This document shows positions 21,937 through 34,014 of a stretch of 64,000 nt of DNA, one piece after another. Position 1 is the first letter of the stretch. Every line of letters starts with the position of its first letter. Both the position numbers and the translations under genes were made by a program. Below the pieces are notes generated by a model, which saw only the letters and a list, made by a program, of their open reading frames with translations, was not told the origin of the DNA and did not search any database. Location of the stretch: assembly GCA_033398695.1 (NCBI GenBank), contig CM065802.1, positions 141,098,096 through 141,162,095 of the forward strand, read 5' to 3'. Source of the DNA: Orobanche coerulescens (taxonomy: Eukaryota > Streptophyta > Magnoliopsida > Lamiales > Orobanchaceae).

Positions 21937-23931
21937 TGTTGGGATTCGGTGCTTAAAACAAAGGCCCAGCGGAAGCGGTAAAACGAAAATTAATTCGATC
22001 CGAATCCCTACGAGGATCGATCGAGCTACGTATATACGAGTATTAAAACGAAGCACAAGATGATACGAGAAACATACCCTTGTAGTCCGTTGATTAAATG
22101 GTGTCCTTCTCTTGAGCTATTCCCCGAGCTTTGCTTGATCTCTACGAATCCAATCCACTCCAAGCTCTTGGATGATCCAACGCAGAAAATATCGCGTCTC
22201 TACTTGCCACGCGCCGGAGAAACGATCGGAACGACGATCACCTTGCTATCCTATAAGGATACAGCTAGAGCTAAGTGGTGAAGCTTTTAATTGTGATTAT
22301 AGCACTCTAAGTATATAACTCACTTTCTCTCTTTTATTTCTCAATTTTCCTCCAAGAAAAATCAAGAACTTGTGAAGAAAAATAGAAGAAGACTTGCAGA
22401 AGATGATGAAGACTTTGAGAAAAGTTTTCTCTGTCTCTCTTACTCTCTCTCACGTTGGAAACCACTTGTGTATGAGTGAATGGTGTTTTCTTTCCTTTTA
22501 TTCAACTCCCAACATGAACAACTCATGCTAATGAGAATCAAACCCCACCAAGACAATCATTATCCATTAAAAAATGGCACAATAATCCAAATGGAAGGTG
22601 GGTGGAAATGTGGGGGGCGGCCCATGTAGAAATCAGACGAGTTTGGTTCATTTCGGACTCCCGTGAGTCTAAAAAGATAAACTCCGATTCCGTTCCGATG
22701 TATTTATATCGATCAATTAATCAAATTAATTAATCATATCAAATACATAATAACATAATTAATTTCTCCAAGAAATAATTATATTCATGAATTATATTTA
22801 TCACCCAGTAATTAATTTAATTCATTAGGCCGTAAATTAATTTATCCAATAAATCAATTTAAACATTCAATGTCTTAAATTTAGATATCCAATATCTAAT
22901 ATTCATAATGAGAGAATTAGCTTGATTCATTCCATCGTCAATCCTATTGCGCGACTCGGTAGGTCCGTCTCAGTCAGAAATGGGAGGAACCAAAGAGTAG
23001 TAGCACCACCTAGCTAGTCTGGCGGCCTACACTGTACCCCAACTGAGAGCGAATGATTGGGATCATTCAAGAACCATTCTGTCGTGAATACCAGTATATG
23101 TATAAATCCTTCTTTCAAATGTCCCGATTAAGTTATAGGGTCACGGTCAGTCAAACCCTATCTGTACTTGACGCTATGCATGCGTTAATGCATATCCAGA
23201 TCATCGAGCTCTCGTGTATCTAATACAACTAGCTCCAATGCTTTGGCCAAAGACTTATGATCTCATCTGCAAATAACCGTATAGGACATATAACCCGTTC
23301 ACTAACAGGAGAAAGAATTCTATCTTGGTATTCAGGACCTGCTACTTGCCCATCAAGATGCACGTCAAGGTTGACCCCCGCCTTCCGTTTTACAGGGTCG
23401 AACTACTCTAATGAAAATCTTGACGTCACAAGCACATCCCTACTAAATCCTCAAGTTGAAGGTTCACGACCTATCACAACCTTTCGATCTTGTCATTGAC
23501 TATCCTGGAGTGAAATCCGTGTGACGAATCGAGGGTGAGTCGGTTCGAGTATACTAATACAATTAGCATACCTATAACGTGTGCTCCCACTAACCATTAG
23601 TGTTCAATAGGCACTCTCCATGTCAAAGAACACGTTATACAAGTCTTCACATAAACTTAACGCCCAGTCAAGTTTCATCGACTTGCGAATGATTAAGTAT
23701 TTGAGCTATAAACCTTTCCAGTGCCGACCCCCTCATCCAATAAAGAGTGGAACGTTTTGCTCTCAAATACACGAACTAGTTTCTATATGTATATTTACGA
23801 GTTAGGAATGCCAGTAACTACCAGTAAATAAAGAAACATCCATTTGCCTTATGATAATGAATTACATAATAACAAGTACAATGCCCTCACTCAAACTCCC
23901 CTGAGTGGCATTTGAGGGCATACTCCTAACA
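21937..23931 (-). repeat. 3' LTR of copia element F (1995 bp)
   Basis: Left-hand copy; the plus strand begins TGTTGGGATTCGG and ends ACTCCTAACA. It lacks the long CT run of the right-hand LTR. Confidence 0.85.
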
Positions 23932-23942
23932 ATCTCCCATTT
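23932..23942 (-). promoter_or_regulatory. Polypurine tract of copia element F
   Basis: On the minus strand AAATGGGAGAT directly precedes the 3' LTR, the usual plus-strand primer. Confidence 0.7.
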
Positions 23943-24617
23943 GCACCCAATGCCAAACACTATGGTATCTAATACCCATGTTCTCCAGATGACGCTCCAA
24001 GCTAATCTGAGGAAGTGGCTTGGTTATTGGATCAGCGACGTTGTCGGCTGAGTCTACTCTATGCAGCACAATGTATCTCTTTGCGAACAAATTCTCTTAT
24101 GATATGATACTTTCTCTCAATATGTTTGGTACTGTTGTGAAACCTCAGCTCCTAGGCCTGTGCTACCGCTCTGGCAGTGCAGCACAAGGTGTCACGTGAA
24201 GTTTACCCAGTAACTTCTAAATCCTTCCTTTGGAGTCCTCCGAGGCCGCTTTATACTCAGCCTAATAGGTGGAATTAGCAGTCGCGCTATACTTGGCACT
24301 ATGCCAAAATACTGCTTCTCCATTAAGAGTGAATATGTAGCCAGAAGTAGACATCGAATCGTCTTTCTGTCCTTGGAAGTCCAATTCAGTGAATCCCACC
24401 ATATTTAATTCTCCACCACCGTATTTAAGAACCAGGTCTCTAGTCTTTCTAAAGTACTTGAGAACGTTCTTTTACGGCAGTCTAATGTTCCCTAACTGGG
24501 TTAGCCCGAAACTTACTTACCACGCTCCCAGCATGCGCAATGTCAGGTCTCGTACATAATAAAGTATATATAAGGCTACCCAAATTCCGAAGCATATGGT
24601 AAATTACTCATTTCCTT
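23943..24617 (-). pseudogene. Copia F RNase H region (frameshifted)
   Basis: Across minus-strand frames one can read CTRPDIAHAG, then DFQGQKDDSMSTSGY, FTLNGEAVFWHSAKY and AEYKAASE, the classical copia RNase H words, with stops and shifts between them. Confidence 0.7.
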
Positions 24618-25045
24618 TCATTGTTCCACACTATGAGGACACATCTTTAAGGTGAGTTTTATTCCATGTCGTATCGATAAGAACCCTCTTTTAGAATAAT
24701 CTATCTTAAATCTCTTTAAGATTTTATCTATACAGAGGGCTTGGGAAAAAATTATCATTCTCTTCGATCTACATCTATCCCTGTAGAGTCGAATCCCAAT
24801 AATATAGGTTTCTTCTCCCAAGTCTTTCATGGAGAAATTACTCGAAAGCCAAGCTTTCACAGAACTGAGCATTCCCACATCATTTCCTATTAGTAGAATG
24901 TCATCTACATATAGTACTAAGAATGCGATCTTGCTTCCACTAACCCTCTTGTATACACAAGGTTCCTCTTCATTTTGCACGAAGTCAAACTCTTTGGATG
25001 CCTCGTCAAAACGAAGGTCCCAACTACATGAAGACTTCTACAGTC
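24618..25045 (-). pseudogene. Copia F reverse transcriptase, C-terminal half only
   Basis: Starts abruptly with SCSWDLRFDEASKEF, then CVYKRVSGS, the catalytic YVDDILLIGND and MKDLGEETYIIGI. The about 170 residues that normally precede this (the WVFKRK to AFLNG regions) are absent: integrase-linker sequence ends at about 25074 and the RT remainder begins within about 30 bases. This internal deletion inactivates RT. Confidence 0.75.
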
Positions 25046-25073
25046 TATTTCATGGAGTCTACATCCACCATTA

Positions 25074-25568
25074 CTAGGTCATTGGTCGCAGGTCGGTCTC
25101 TTGTTTATCACCTGGAACCTCGTGGAAACCCAGTTCCTCTAAGTGCATATAACTATACCTCTCAGGTAATTGAGACACCCTACTATACCTATGAGGTGGT
25201 TGTACTTGTGTTTCAGAAGGTTCGGTTCCAATTGCTTGCACAGGTGCCTCCTGAGGAGTTTCATTGTATTCTTCCAAAGAAATATTTCTACCTGCTCCGC
25301 CTTCCTGAATGAACTCTTCTTCCAGGAAGTGTGCATGCAAAGCAACAATGATCTTTCGATCTTTGGGCATGTAGAATAGATAACCCATCATATCAGATAG
25401 GAATCCAATGAAACGTCTCCTAACGGACCTCGCTTCCATTTTGTCCACCTTAGTCTTCTTGACATAGGCGGGACATCTCAAAATCCTAATGTGATTAAGA
25501 CTTGGTTTCCTGCCCTCCCACATCTCATGTGGAGTTTTAGGAACGGATTTGGAAAGACATCTGTTCAA
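25074..25568 (-). CDS. Copia F integrase C-terminus and linker
   Basis: Minus-strand frame starting with SKSVPKTPHEMWEGRKPSLN, then LRCPAYVKK (the integrase GKGY-type end) and an acidic, Pro/Gln-rich linker toward RT. It ends where the RT deletion begins. Confidence 0.75.
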   Translation of the reverse strand: MNRCLSKSVPKTPHEMWEGRKPSLNHIRILRCPAYVKKTKVDKMEARSVRRRFIGFLSDMMGYLFYMPKDRKIIVALHAHFLEEEFIQEGGAGRNISLEEYNETPQEAPVQAIGTEPSETQVQPPHRYSRVSQLPERYSYMHLEELGFHEVPGDKQETDLRPMT

Positions 25569-25598
25569 GATATATGCAGCAGTAAGGAGTGTATACCC

Positions 25599-25952
25599 CT
25601 ATATGTAAATCGGTAAGTTAGTATAGCCTAGCATGGAACGGACCATGTCCAACAAGGTCTGGTTCCTTCTTTCTGACACGCCATTTAACTGAGGAGTGCC
25701 TGGAGGTGTTAGTTGTGATACTATTCCATGTTCCTTCAGGAACTTGTTAAACTCCGTACTCATATCCTCGCCACCTCGGTCTGACCGAAGTGCTTTGATA
25801 TGATTTCTAGTTTGTTTCTCGACTAGGGCCTTAAATTCCTGGAATTTCTCAAAGGCCTCGGATTTAGGTTTCATTAAGTATATGTAACCATACCTAGTAT
25901 GATCATCTGTAAATGTAATGAAGTACTGATATCCGTCACGTGCTGCTTCCAA
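25599..25952 (-). CDS. Copia F integrase core
   Basis: Contains YFITFTDDHTRYGYIYLMK (first Asp), IKALRSDRGGED (second Asp) and GTPQLNGVSERRNQTLLDM (catalytic Glu). Stops at the TYIL-like junction with the next segment. Confidence 0.8.
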   Translation of the reverse strand: MEAARDGYQYFITFTDDHTRYGYIYLMKPKSEAFEKFQEFKALVEKQTRNHIKALRSDRGGEDMSTEFNKFLKEHGIVSQLTPPGTPQLNGVSERRNQTLLDMVRSMLGYTNLPIYI

Positions 25953-26385
25953 AGCACCACATACTATCGGTATGGATTAATCCCAGTTTATCAGCGGCTC
26001 TTTCAAAAGTCCATGTGAAGGGGGACTTAGTCATTTTGCCTTTAAGGCAAGATTCACAAGTAGGAAACGGATCCGATCCCAATAGACCCATAAGTCCATC
26101 TTTTTCCATTTTGTAAACTTTGGTATCACCAACATGACCAAGTCTAAGATGCCATTTCAAAACTTGATTGGTTTCATCCCTACCACGCTTCCTAGTCATA
26201 GTATTCACAACTTTATTACTGAGGTTTAGATGATACAGTCCATTTAAAAATGTAGCAGTGCCCACTAGTTTATTTCTGAAATAAATTTTGCAGGAACCAT
26301 CACCAATGAAAAATGAAAAAGCCTTTCCGATCCATGATCGGAATGGATACAATGTTTTTATGCCCCTTGGGCTAAACAAGTACAT
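25936..26385 (-). CDS. Copia F pre-integrase zinc domain
   Basis: Reads NGLYHLNL, WHLRLGHVGDTKVYKM and TCESCLKGKMTKSPF, the HHCC-type domain before the integrase core. Confidence 0.8.
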   Translation of the reverse strand: MYLFSPRGIKTLYPFRSWIGKAFSFFIGDGSCKIYFRNKLVGTATFLNGLYHLNLSNKVVNTMTRKRGRDETNQVLKWHLRLGHVGDTKVYKMEKDGLMGLLGSDPFPTCESCLKGKMTKSPFTWTFERAADKLGLIHTDSMWCFGSST

Positions 26386-26924
26386 CTTCTAAAAACAAAG
26401 CCGGGTTCTAAATCCAAAAGAAGTGATCCTATGTCGGTTGCCTTAACACTATGCCCGCTTCCCATAGTGACCATCACTTCCCTAGCTCCAGGCTTCCTAC
26501 TTTGTTCCAGATCCTGATTCACGGTACATATATGAGAACTAGCACCAGAATCCAGTATCCAAGAAGTAGAAAATACAGTAGCAGAACAATTCGTTTCCAA
26601 AACTAAAAGTTCTGTACCTGAAGTGCCAAGAAGAATCGGACAGTCTCTTGCCCAGTGGCCCAGCTCACCGCATTTGAGACATGCGTTCTTCTTTTTCTTG
26701 TTCTTCGGAACCATCGGGGCCTTGCCCTTACCTTTGAAGTCCTTGACTTGTGGCCCCGTCTGCTTCTTGGTCTTTTTCTTCGTGTTCTTAGACCTCCGAG
26801 GTCCAGAAGAAATCACAAGGGCAGACTCCTTCATCCACGGAGTCTTCATCTGAGACTGAGCAGTCACGAGTTTGTTCATTAGCCCAGCTAAGTTACATGC
26901 AATCTCATTGCAGTTGAAGTTCAT
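26358..26924 (-). CDS. Copia F gag C-terminus with CCHC knuckle and protease
   Basis: A Lys-rich basic stretch leads to one intact knuckle CLKCGELGHWARDC, then the aspartic protease with WILDSGASSHICT. Overlaps the pre-integrase frame by about 28 bases through a shift. Confidence 0.8.
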   Translation of the reverse strand: MNFNCNEIACNLAGLMNKLVTAQSQMKTPWMKESALVISSGPRRSKNTKKKTKKQTGPQVKDFKGKGKAPMVPKNKKKKNACLKCGELGHWARDCPILLGTSGTELLVLETNCSATVFSTSWILDSGASSHICTVNQDLEQSRKPGAREVMVTMGSGHSVKATDIGSLLLDLEPGFVFRRCTCLAQGA

Positions 26925-27432
26925 AACAAACTATGAGAAGAAATCAGGGAGAGACTGTAGGATAAGGTCGGTTTGAAGAGAAGTATCCATCTTAAAATCA
27001 AGAGCCTCCAATCTCTCGATCATGGATATCATTTTGAGGACGTGGTCCCCAGCCTTCTCATCTTCCTTCATCCTTGCACCGAACAGTTGCTTGGATATCT
27101 CATATCTAGCGATTCGTACTCACCATAAAGCTCGGTTAAGTGAGATAGAATGCCAGCGAAGTCATTTTCTCATGAGCTCTCTGAAGCTCATTAGACATAG
27201 AAGCCATCATGTAAGCACGGACTTTTACGTCATCCTTAACCCACTTTTCGTGGTTTTCAATCTCTTCCTGATTGGCTCTTGTCCGCACCGGAGGCGCCGG
27301 AATATCCGTCTCCAAGACATATCCCAGTGCCTCTATACTGAGGACTATCATCAGATTGCAGAGCCAATCCACAAAGTTAGGTCCGTTCAAGGTGTTCTTT
27401 TCGAGTAGAATTGCGAGTGGATTCATTGTCAT
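26925..27432 (-). pseudogene. Copia F gag N-terminal part
   Basis: Starts MTMNPLAILLEKNTLNGPNF, the usual copia gag start (LNG.NF..W). It continues to SMSNELQRAHEKM; the frame is lost near 27136 and resumes with RMKEDEKAGDHVLKM and LPDFFS-like residues, with a stop just before 26924. Confidence 0.75.
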
Positions 27433-29045
27433 ATTGAGAGTTATGACTGCATTAAGTACGACAGATTAATTAGTGAGTTGTTTAATTATGTTCTGAGTAT
27501 AAGATTAAGGTCTTTTCTATTCTTGTTACCCAACTCCCACTATTTTTATCGGAATAATACACTCCCATGTGAAATCCGGAAGTATCATTCGCTCTACTTC
27601 ATAGTGGCGATCGAGTTCTTTATAAATCTTAATAGAGGGTAACCAAACAGGTTTCTAGTCTATTAATTTTCATAAAGTGGTGCCAACACCAACCCATATA
27701 ATGGATGATACAATCTTCTTTTTCCCCTTGTTCACTCCCCTCAACCTATACGATTTCCATGGTTCGTGAACAAGTTAAGTTTATACCATCGACACAAATC
27801 AATTTCACAATTGAATCTTATCCAGCAACCTATCAGGTTTCTAGGGATAAAATTTGCTCCAACCAAAGGCATCCAATGCGCTCCCGGTAATTTATCCATC
27901 CTCCCCAAACGACTACTCTGATAACTCGGAAGCATAGCACATTCGGTTTGGATTTCAATTTCCCGAAAACTCGATGGAGGGAAGGAAAACCTTGAAACCT
28001 TATAAACTTAATAATTTGTCGTGGGAGAATTTTCGCGATTAACGGTACACTTTGCACATTAATCCATTTAAGCGCGTTTGTGCATTCATACAATATGAAC
28101 AACCATTCACAACTTAGTTGCTACCAACATGTAGTTCATGGACCTTTCCTAGAATAAAAAACTTAGTAATCTAATTACAAGTCTTCGGTCTTGAGTCTTC
28201 GTCTTCTCAAATGGATCTTCCTCCGGTCTTCGTCATTACATATAAATTTTACATTGAAAAATTGCATCTTAGATACAAATAATTTTAGTAAAATAAATAG
28301 GCTCAAAACGGCCTTTACAAATAAAACCGAACGATTCAAAACTAAGTCCATGAACCACATTCCCATTCAAAAGCATTCATCAAATAAATACTACATAAAT
28401 GGATAGCGTAGAAATACATTGATCTAATCAACATATAAACAACAAATAGAATCGATTCAATCAATTCACACAACCGGTAATATGAAAACGTTCAAAATAA
28501 TTCGGTCGATCACAAGTATTCCAATAAATCAATTCTCCCTTATAAAATGAAATATCATATATCATTTTAATCATATTAAATCCAATTTAAAATGTGGGAA
28601 ATCAATTTTTAGGAATACATGAAGAAAATAAGCCCGAAACGGGTCCAAAAGGGGCTGGACCGCGCTCGAAAACTCATCGGACAGCAAGTAGGGCTGCCCA
28701 GCAGCCCTGGGCCGCGGCCCCCAGTCCAGAAACCACCATCTGGGCTGCAACAGCCCTAGGCCGCGGCCCCCTTCTTCCGATTTACTCCCGGGCCTTCCAA
28801 CGACAATTTGGGGCTAGTTTTTCGACCAGATATCCAATTTCTATATTTTCCAACATTCATATCTTCAATATAAATCATATTTCCCAGAAATTAAAGATTT
28901 ATATTTAGACATAAACTTACGAAAAATACAACTAGAACGAACGAAAAACATATACCACAATTATGACTACAAATGATTCCAAATCATTCACCATCTAATC
29001 AAGCATTCCAAATGCCAATATCGTATATACGATCGCAAGACCTAC
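27433..29045 (-). other. Copia F untranslated leader
   Basis: About 1.6 kb between primer site and gag without convincing coding content. A GC-rich patch at 28650-28790 contains the phrase CAGCCCTGGGCCGCGGCCCC twice with one difference (about 28699 and 28752), a local duplication around a GGCCGCGGCC palindrome that stands out from the AT-rich surroundings. Confidence 0.6.
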
Positions 29046-29057
29046 GCTCCGATACCA
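29046..29057 (-). promoter_or_regulatory. Primer binding site of copia F (tRNA-Met)
   Basis: Minus strand TGGTATCGGAGC, one base from the consensus TGGTATCAGAGC complementary to initiator tRNA-Met, one base after the 5' LTR. Confidence 0.85.
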
Positions 29058-29058
29058 A

Positions 29059-29546
29059 TGTTGGGATTCGGTGCCTAAAAAGAAGGCCTAGCAGAAGCGG
29101 TAAAACAAAAATTAATTCGATCCAAATCCCTACGAGGATCGATCGAGCTACGTATATATGAATATTAAAACGAAGCACAAGATGATACGAGAAACATACC
29201 CTTGTAGTCCGTTGATTAAATGGTGTCCTTCTCTTGAGCTATTCCCCGAGCTTTGCTTGATCTCTATGAATCCAATACGCTCCAAGCTCTTGGATTATCC
29301 AACGCCGAAAATACCGCGTCTCTACTTGCCACGCGCCGGAGAAACGATCGGAACGACGATCACCTTGCTATCCTCTAAGGATACGGCTAGAGCTAAGTGA
29401 TGAAGCTGTTAATTGTGATTATAGCACTCTAAGTGTATAACTCACTTTCTCTCTTTTATTTCTCAATTTTCCTCCAAGAAAAATCAAGAACTTGTGAAGA
29501 AAAATGGAAGAAGACTTGGAGAAGATGATGAAGAATTTGGGAAAAG

Positions 29547-29615
<69 letters not shown>

Positions 29616-31108
29616 TCTCTCTCACATTGGAAACCACTTGTGTATGAGTGAATGGTATCTTCTTTCCTTTTATTCAACTCCCCACATGAACAACTCATGC
29701 TAATGAGAATCAAACCCCACCAAGACAATCATTATCCATTAAAGAGTGGAACAAGAGTCCGAATGGAAGGTGGGTGGAAATGTGGGGGGTGGATCATGTA
29801 GAAATCGGACGAGTTCGGTTCATTTCGGACTCCTGTGAGTCCAAACAGATAAACTCCGATTCCGTTCCGTTGTATTTATATATATCAATTAATCCAATTA
29901 ATTAATCATATCAAATACATAATAACATAATTAATTTATCCAAGATATAATTATATTCATGAATTATATTTATCACCCAGTAATTAATTTAATTCATTAG
30001 GCCGTAAATTAATTTATCCAATAAATCAATTTAAGCATCCAATGTCCCAAATTTAGATATCCAATATCTAATATTCATAATGAGAGAATTAACTTGATCC
30101 ATTTCGTCGTCAATCCTATTGCGCGACTCGGTAGGTCCGCCTCAGTCAGCAATGGGAGGAACCAAAGAGTAGTAGCACCACCTAGCCAGCCTGGCGGCCT
30201 ACACTGTACCCCAACTGAGAACGAATGATTGGGATCATTCAAGAACCATTCTGTCGTGAATACCAATACACGTATGAACCCTTCTTTCAAATGTCCCGAT
30301 CAAGTTATAGGGTCACGGTCAGTCTAACCCTATCTGTACTTGACGATATGCATGCGTTAATGCAAATCGAGATCATCGAGCTCTCGTGTATCCAATACAA
30401 CTAGCTCCAATGCTTTGGCCAAAGACTTATGATCTCATCTGCCAATAACCGCATAGGACATATAACCCGTACACTAACAGGAGAAAGAATTCTATTTTGG
30501 TATTCAGTAGGACCTGCTACTTGCCCATCAAGATGCACGTCGAGGTTGACCCCGCCTTCCAGTTTATAGGGTCGAACTACTCTAATGAAAATCTTGATGT
30601 CACAAGCACATCCCTACTAAATCCTCAAGTCGAAGTTTTACGAATACCTATCACAACCTTTTGATTCTGTCATTGACTATCCCGGAGTGAAATCCTTGTG
30701 ACGAATCGAGGGTGAGTCAGTTCGAGTATACTAATCCAATTAGCATACCTATAACGTGTGCTCCCACTAACCATTAGTGTTCGACAGGCAATCTCCATGT
30801 CAAAGAACATGTCATACAAGTCTTCACATAAACTTAACGCCCATTCAAGTTTCATCGACTTGCGAATGATTAAGTATTTGAGCTATAAACCTTTCCAATG
30901 CCGACCCCCTCATCTAATAAGGAGTGGAACGTTTTGCTCTCAAATACACGGACTAGTTTCTATATGTATATTTACGAGTTAGGAATGCCAGTAACTACCA
31001 GTAAGTAAAGAAACATCCATTTGCCTTATGATAATGAATTACATAATAACAAGTACAATGACCTCACTCAAACTCCTCTGAGTGGCAGTCGAGGGCATAC
31101 TCCTAACA
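29059..31108 (-). repeat. 5' LTR of copia element F (2050 bp)
   Basis: Right-hand copy. It differs from the left LTR by scattered substitutions and by a long CT microsatellite at 29551-29612. Confidence 0.85.
29551..29612. repeat. (CT)31 microsatellite inside the 5' LTR of F
   Basis: 31 uninterrupted CT units. The same place in the 3' LTR (about 22430-22450) has only short CTCTCT runs, so the tract expanded after insertion or reflects assembly uncertainty. Confidence 0.9.
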
Positions 31109-31113
31109 ATATT
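31109..31113. other. Target-site duplication ATATT of copia element F (right copy)
   Basis: Identical to 21932-21936. Confidence 0.85.
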
Positions 31114-32335
31114 GTCCTTTAGGATTAGGGATGGATTGACTCGGAAATTTTCCTTTTTTCTTTCAGATAAAGATGTTGCAAGTTGACCAATTTGTGTTTC
31201 AAGCTTAGAAATAGCATGTGAGTTTGATTGTACAGCTTGCTGAGTTGATTGGAACATTTGTTGAGTAGATTGCATGAATTGTTGCAACGTATCTTCAAAT
31301 ATGGTTTCTTTGGCACTGTAGAAGGATACTGATAAGTATTTGGAGGATATTGATTAGGACGGATATTTTGTTGATTTGACACGTTCATTTGATGTCCTCC
31401 TTGATTCATTGGAGTCATGTTCTGATTTCAGGAAAAATTTGGATGATTCTTCCAATTTGGATTATAAGTTGGAGAAAATGGACTATTCGAAGATTTTCCA
31501 TATGAGTGTAACACACTGACTTCTTCATTAAAAATTTCTTGATTTTGTGGACCAGGGGGACAAGATTGAGATGAATGAAACGATTCCTCACATGAAATGC
31601 AAAAGTCATTTTTTGAGTTTGACGAGCTGATGGATTGCTTCAAGACTAACGCATCCACTTTTCGTACTAAATCATCTATAATAGATTTTATTTCAACATC
31701 TTGTTTAACCTCATAAATTCCACTTTTTTGGGGTTGTATGCATCGATTTGGCTCTAGAGTCGAGTGAATTCCATTGTTGTGAATTAATTGACATATTCTA
31801 GTGCATTCCAAGCTTCATCTCCAATAAGGTGAAGAAATTTTGCACCATGCATTGATTTGGAAAAATTCTGATATTTCTCTTCTAAGACTATCAGTTTTGG
31901 ACATTGGAAAAAATTTTGCGAGAAATTTATTCACTAGTTGGTCCCAACTAGTAATGTTCTTGCTTAAAGAGAATTTAGCGAGAATGTTGCTTCATCTTTG
32001 AGAGAAAATGGAAATAGTCTAAGTTTGACAGATTCATCAGAGAAATTTTGGAATCGGAAAGTAGAATAAATGTCGAGAAATTCCTTGACATGCATATACG
32101 GATCTTCACTTTCCAAATCGTGAAAAGATGGAAGAAGTTGAATTATTGATGGTTTAAGTTCGAAATGAGTTGCATTAGTTGTAGGCAACACTATGCAAGA
32201 AGGAGAATTAGCAGTTACTGGAGAAAAATATTCTATTAAAGTTTTCTCTTTTGCAACTTGATTATTCCGATTTTCGATTTCGTCCATTTTTGGTATCAGT
32301 TTTGTTTGTTGAACTTCAATTTTAGTAAAGGACAA
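31114..32335 (-). pseudogene. Element G gag, right of the copia insertion
   Basis: Minus-strand frames 32335-31964, 31811-31428 and 31418-31125 give an Athila-type gag: PTTNATHFELKPSIIQLLP, FHDLESEDPYMHVKEFLDI and LRLFPFSLKDEA, then a Cys-containing CISCEESFHSSQSC stretch, a Gln/Asn/Pro-rich region, and SKLETQIGQLATSLSERKK. Two frameshifts or stops interrupt it (near 31820-31960 and 31425). Gag forms the particle and binds RNA. Copia element F entered just after the ETQIGQL segment. Confidence 0.8.
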
Positions 32336-33990
32336 TCTTCTTCTCGTTAATCAACCTTTATTATTTCGTTTCCAAACTTGCATTCACCAATATTTCAGAT
32401 TTTTTTAACTTTGCATACAAACCAAATTATGATAGTCGATCGAACTTCCAGATCGTTGGAGGCGTCACAACGGTCGCACTTAAAATCCAACTTTCTTCGG
32501 CATGTACAACAGAGGCTTTTTTGCAAAAATTCAGTCGGTTTTCAAAATCAGTTTGTACAAGATTGATATTTAGCTTTTCTCTATTCAAATCGAACAAAGT
32601 AGTGAGTGAAAAATATCAATCCCTTGTTAAAATAATTGTTGAATCTTTTAAAGGATTTATTGTTTTAATTTTGTTTGAGTTTTTTTTATTTTCTTCTTCT
32701 TATTATTAATAATAATTATAATTATTATAATTATTACGAATATTGTAGGATGTAACAGAATCCAAATGAATAAACTTACTAATTGATCTATAGAAGCAAT
32801 ATCTGTTGATAAACTAAATTGTACGACAAGAAATATTACAATTAAACTAAATGTCTAAGAATACTGTAAATATAAAATAACAACTAAAAACATAATATAA
32901 ATTTACCACTAAAATATTCTATTTAAACTAAAGACAAGATATAAATTATTTTAAAATTTAAAAAGAATTCTAATTTTTTTTCATTTTTTATATTTTATAT
33001 TGTTTTTAAGTTTTTATATTTTTTATCTTTATTATAATTTTATTATATTTTTAGACTAATAATATTGAACTAATATATATATATATCCAGATATATTTAT
33101 TTATTTTTTTCACGGGATTTTTTTTTTCAGATTTTTACAAACTTTTATTTTATTTATGCAAACAATAAATTTTTTTATTACCAATTTTCGTTTCTGTTTT
33201 TTTATAAACTTTCAGGTTTTTAATTTTTTTTAGTATTTTCCCTTTTTATTAAAATATTGTAATTTATTTTAAAAAAATAAGTTTTTGTTTTTTTTTTAAA
33301 AAATTCGAAGTTCAGAAATAGAGATAACAATTTTTTATTATATATATTCCAGATTATTTATTAGTTCTTAATCTGTTTTTTTTATTTTTAGATTTTTTAT
33401 GAATTTTTTTTAATAAAACTGGCCGGTTTTATTTTTAAAAATCAAATAAATAATTCAGATTTTATTCATTATGGAAAATAATATTCCAATTTTAGTTTTT
33501 AAATAAAAAACAGTTTATAGATATACTCAAGAAATTTTTTTATTTTTTTATTTACTAATTGAAATTAAATATTTTGATTTTTTTAATACAAAAATATTAC
33601 CTTAAATTCTGAATTTTTTTTATTTTCCAGATTTAAAAAAATATAAATAAGTTCCAATTTTTTTTTAAACTTTTTCAGATTTTTTAGATTTTTATATATT
33701 TTTGTACTTTTTTTATTTTTTTATTATTTTTACGAAAATGAACAATAGTTTTTTTTATTATTATTATTACTTATATTTTATATTATTGTTATAAGTTTTT
33801 ATTATTTTTCAGAATTTTTGAACATAAAAAGAAAATAAATTCTACTACTAACTAATATTTATACTAACACGATCTAAAACGAATATTAAAAAGACAAATA
33901 ATGATAATAAAGAAAAGTAGTAAAATAAATTACTAGTAGAAGAATTTAACTAACTTGGTGACGACAGTCTTCGTATACTTCGTTTGCGCC
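32336..33990 (-). other. AT-rich untranslated leader of element G
   Basis: About 1.65 kb, from about 32700 extremely AT-rich with T and A homopolymers (on the plus strand many TTTTTTATTTTT runs). No open frame of note. Long leaders between primer site and gag are usual in Athila-like elements. A/T tracts here could also be nucleosome-excluding or matrix-attachment-like. Confidence 0.6.
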
Positions 33991-34008
33991 TCCCCGACAA
34001 CTACGCCA
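33991..34008 (-). promoter_or_regulatory. Primer binding site of element G (tRNA-Asp-like)
   Basis: Minus strand TGGCGTAGTTGTCGGGGA resembles the Athila primer site TGGCGCCGTTGCCGGGGA, complementary to the 3' end of tRNA-Asp, with a few changes of the C-to-T/A kind. It lies six bases after the LTR end. Confidence 0.65.
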
Positions 34009-34014
34009 AAAACT

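Larger units (their letters stand above)
21937..31108 (-). mobile_element. Complete Ty1/copia element F with both LTRs and ATATT duplication
   Basis: On the minus strand: 5' LTR (31108-29059), tRNA-Met primer site (29057-29046), gag with CCHC knuckle, protease, integrase, RT, RNase H, polypurine tract, 3' LTR (23931-21937). Integrase precedes RT, which defines copia. LTRs start TGTTAGGA and end CCCAACA on the coding strand. The two LTRs are highly similar, so insertion into G is fairly recent, but the N-terminal half of RT is missing and several stops are present, so it is non-autonomous. I do not assign the copia lineage. Confidence 0.9.

Noticed and set aside
29419..29703. Frames rich in Arg-Glu or Ser-Leu repeats
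   Set aside because: Produced by the (CT)31 microsatellite on both strands.
33000..33800. Origin of replication or organelle-derived AT-rich segment
   Set aside because: Position between primer site and gag of G and its collinearity with the element explain it as a leader.
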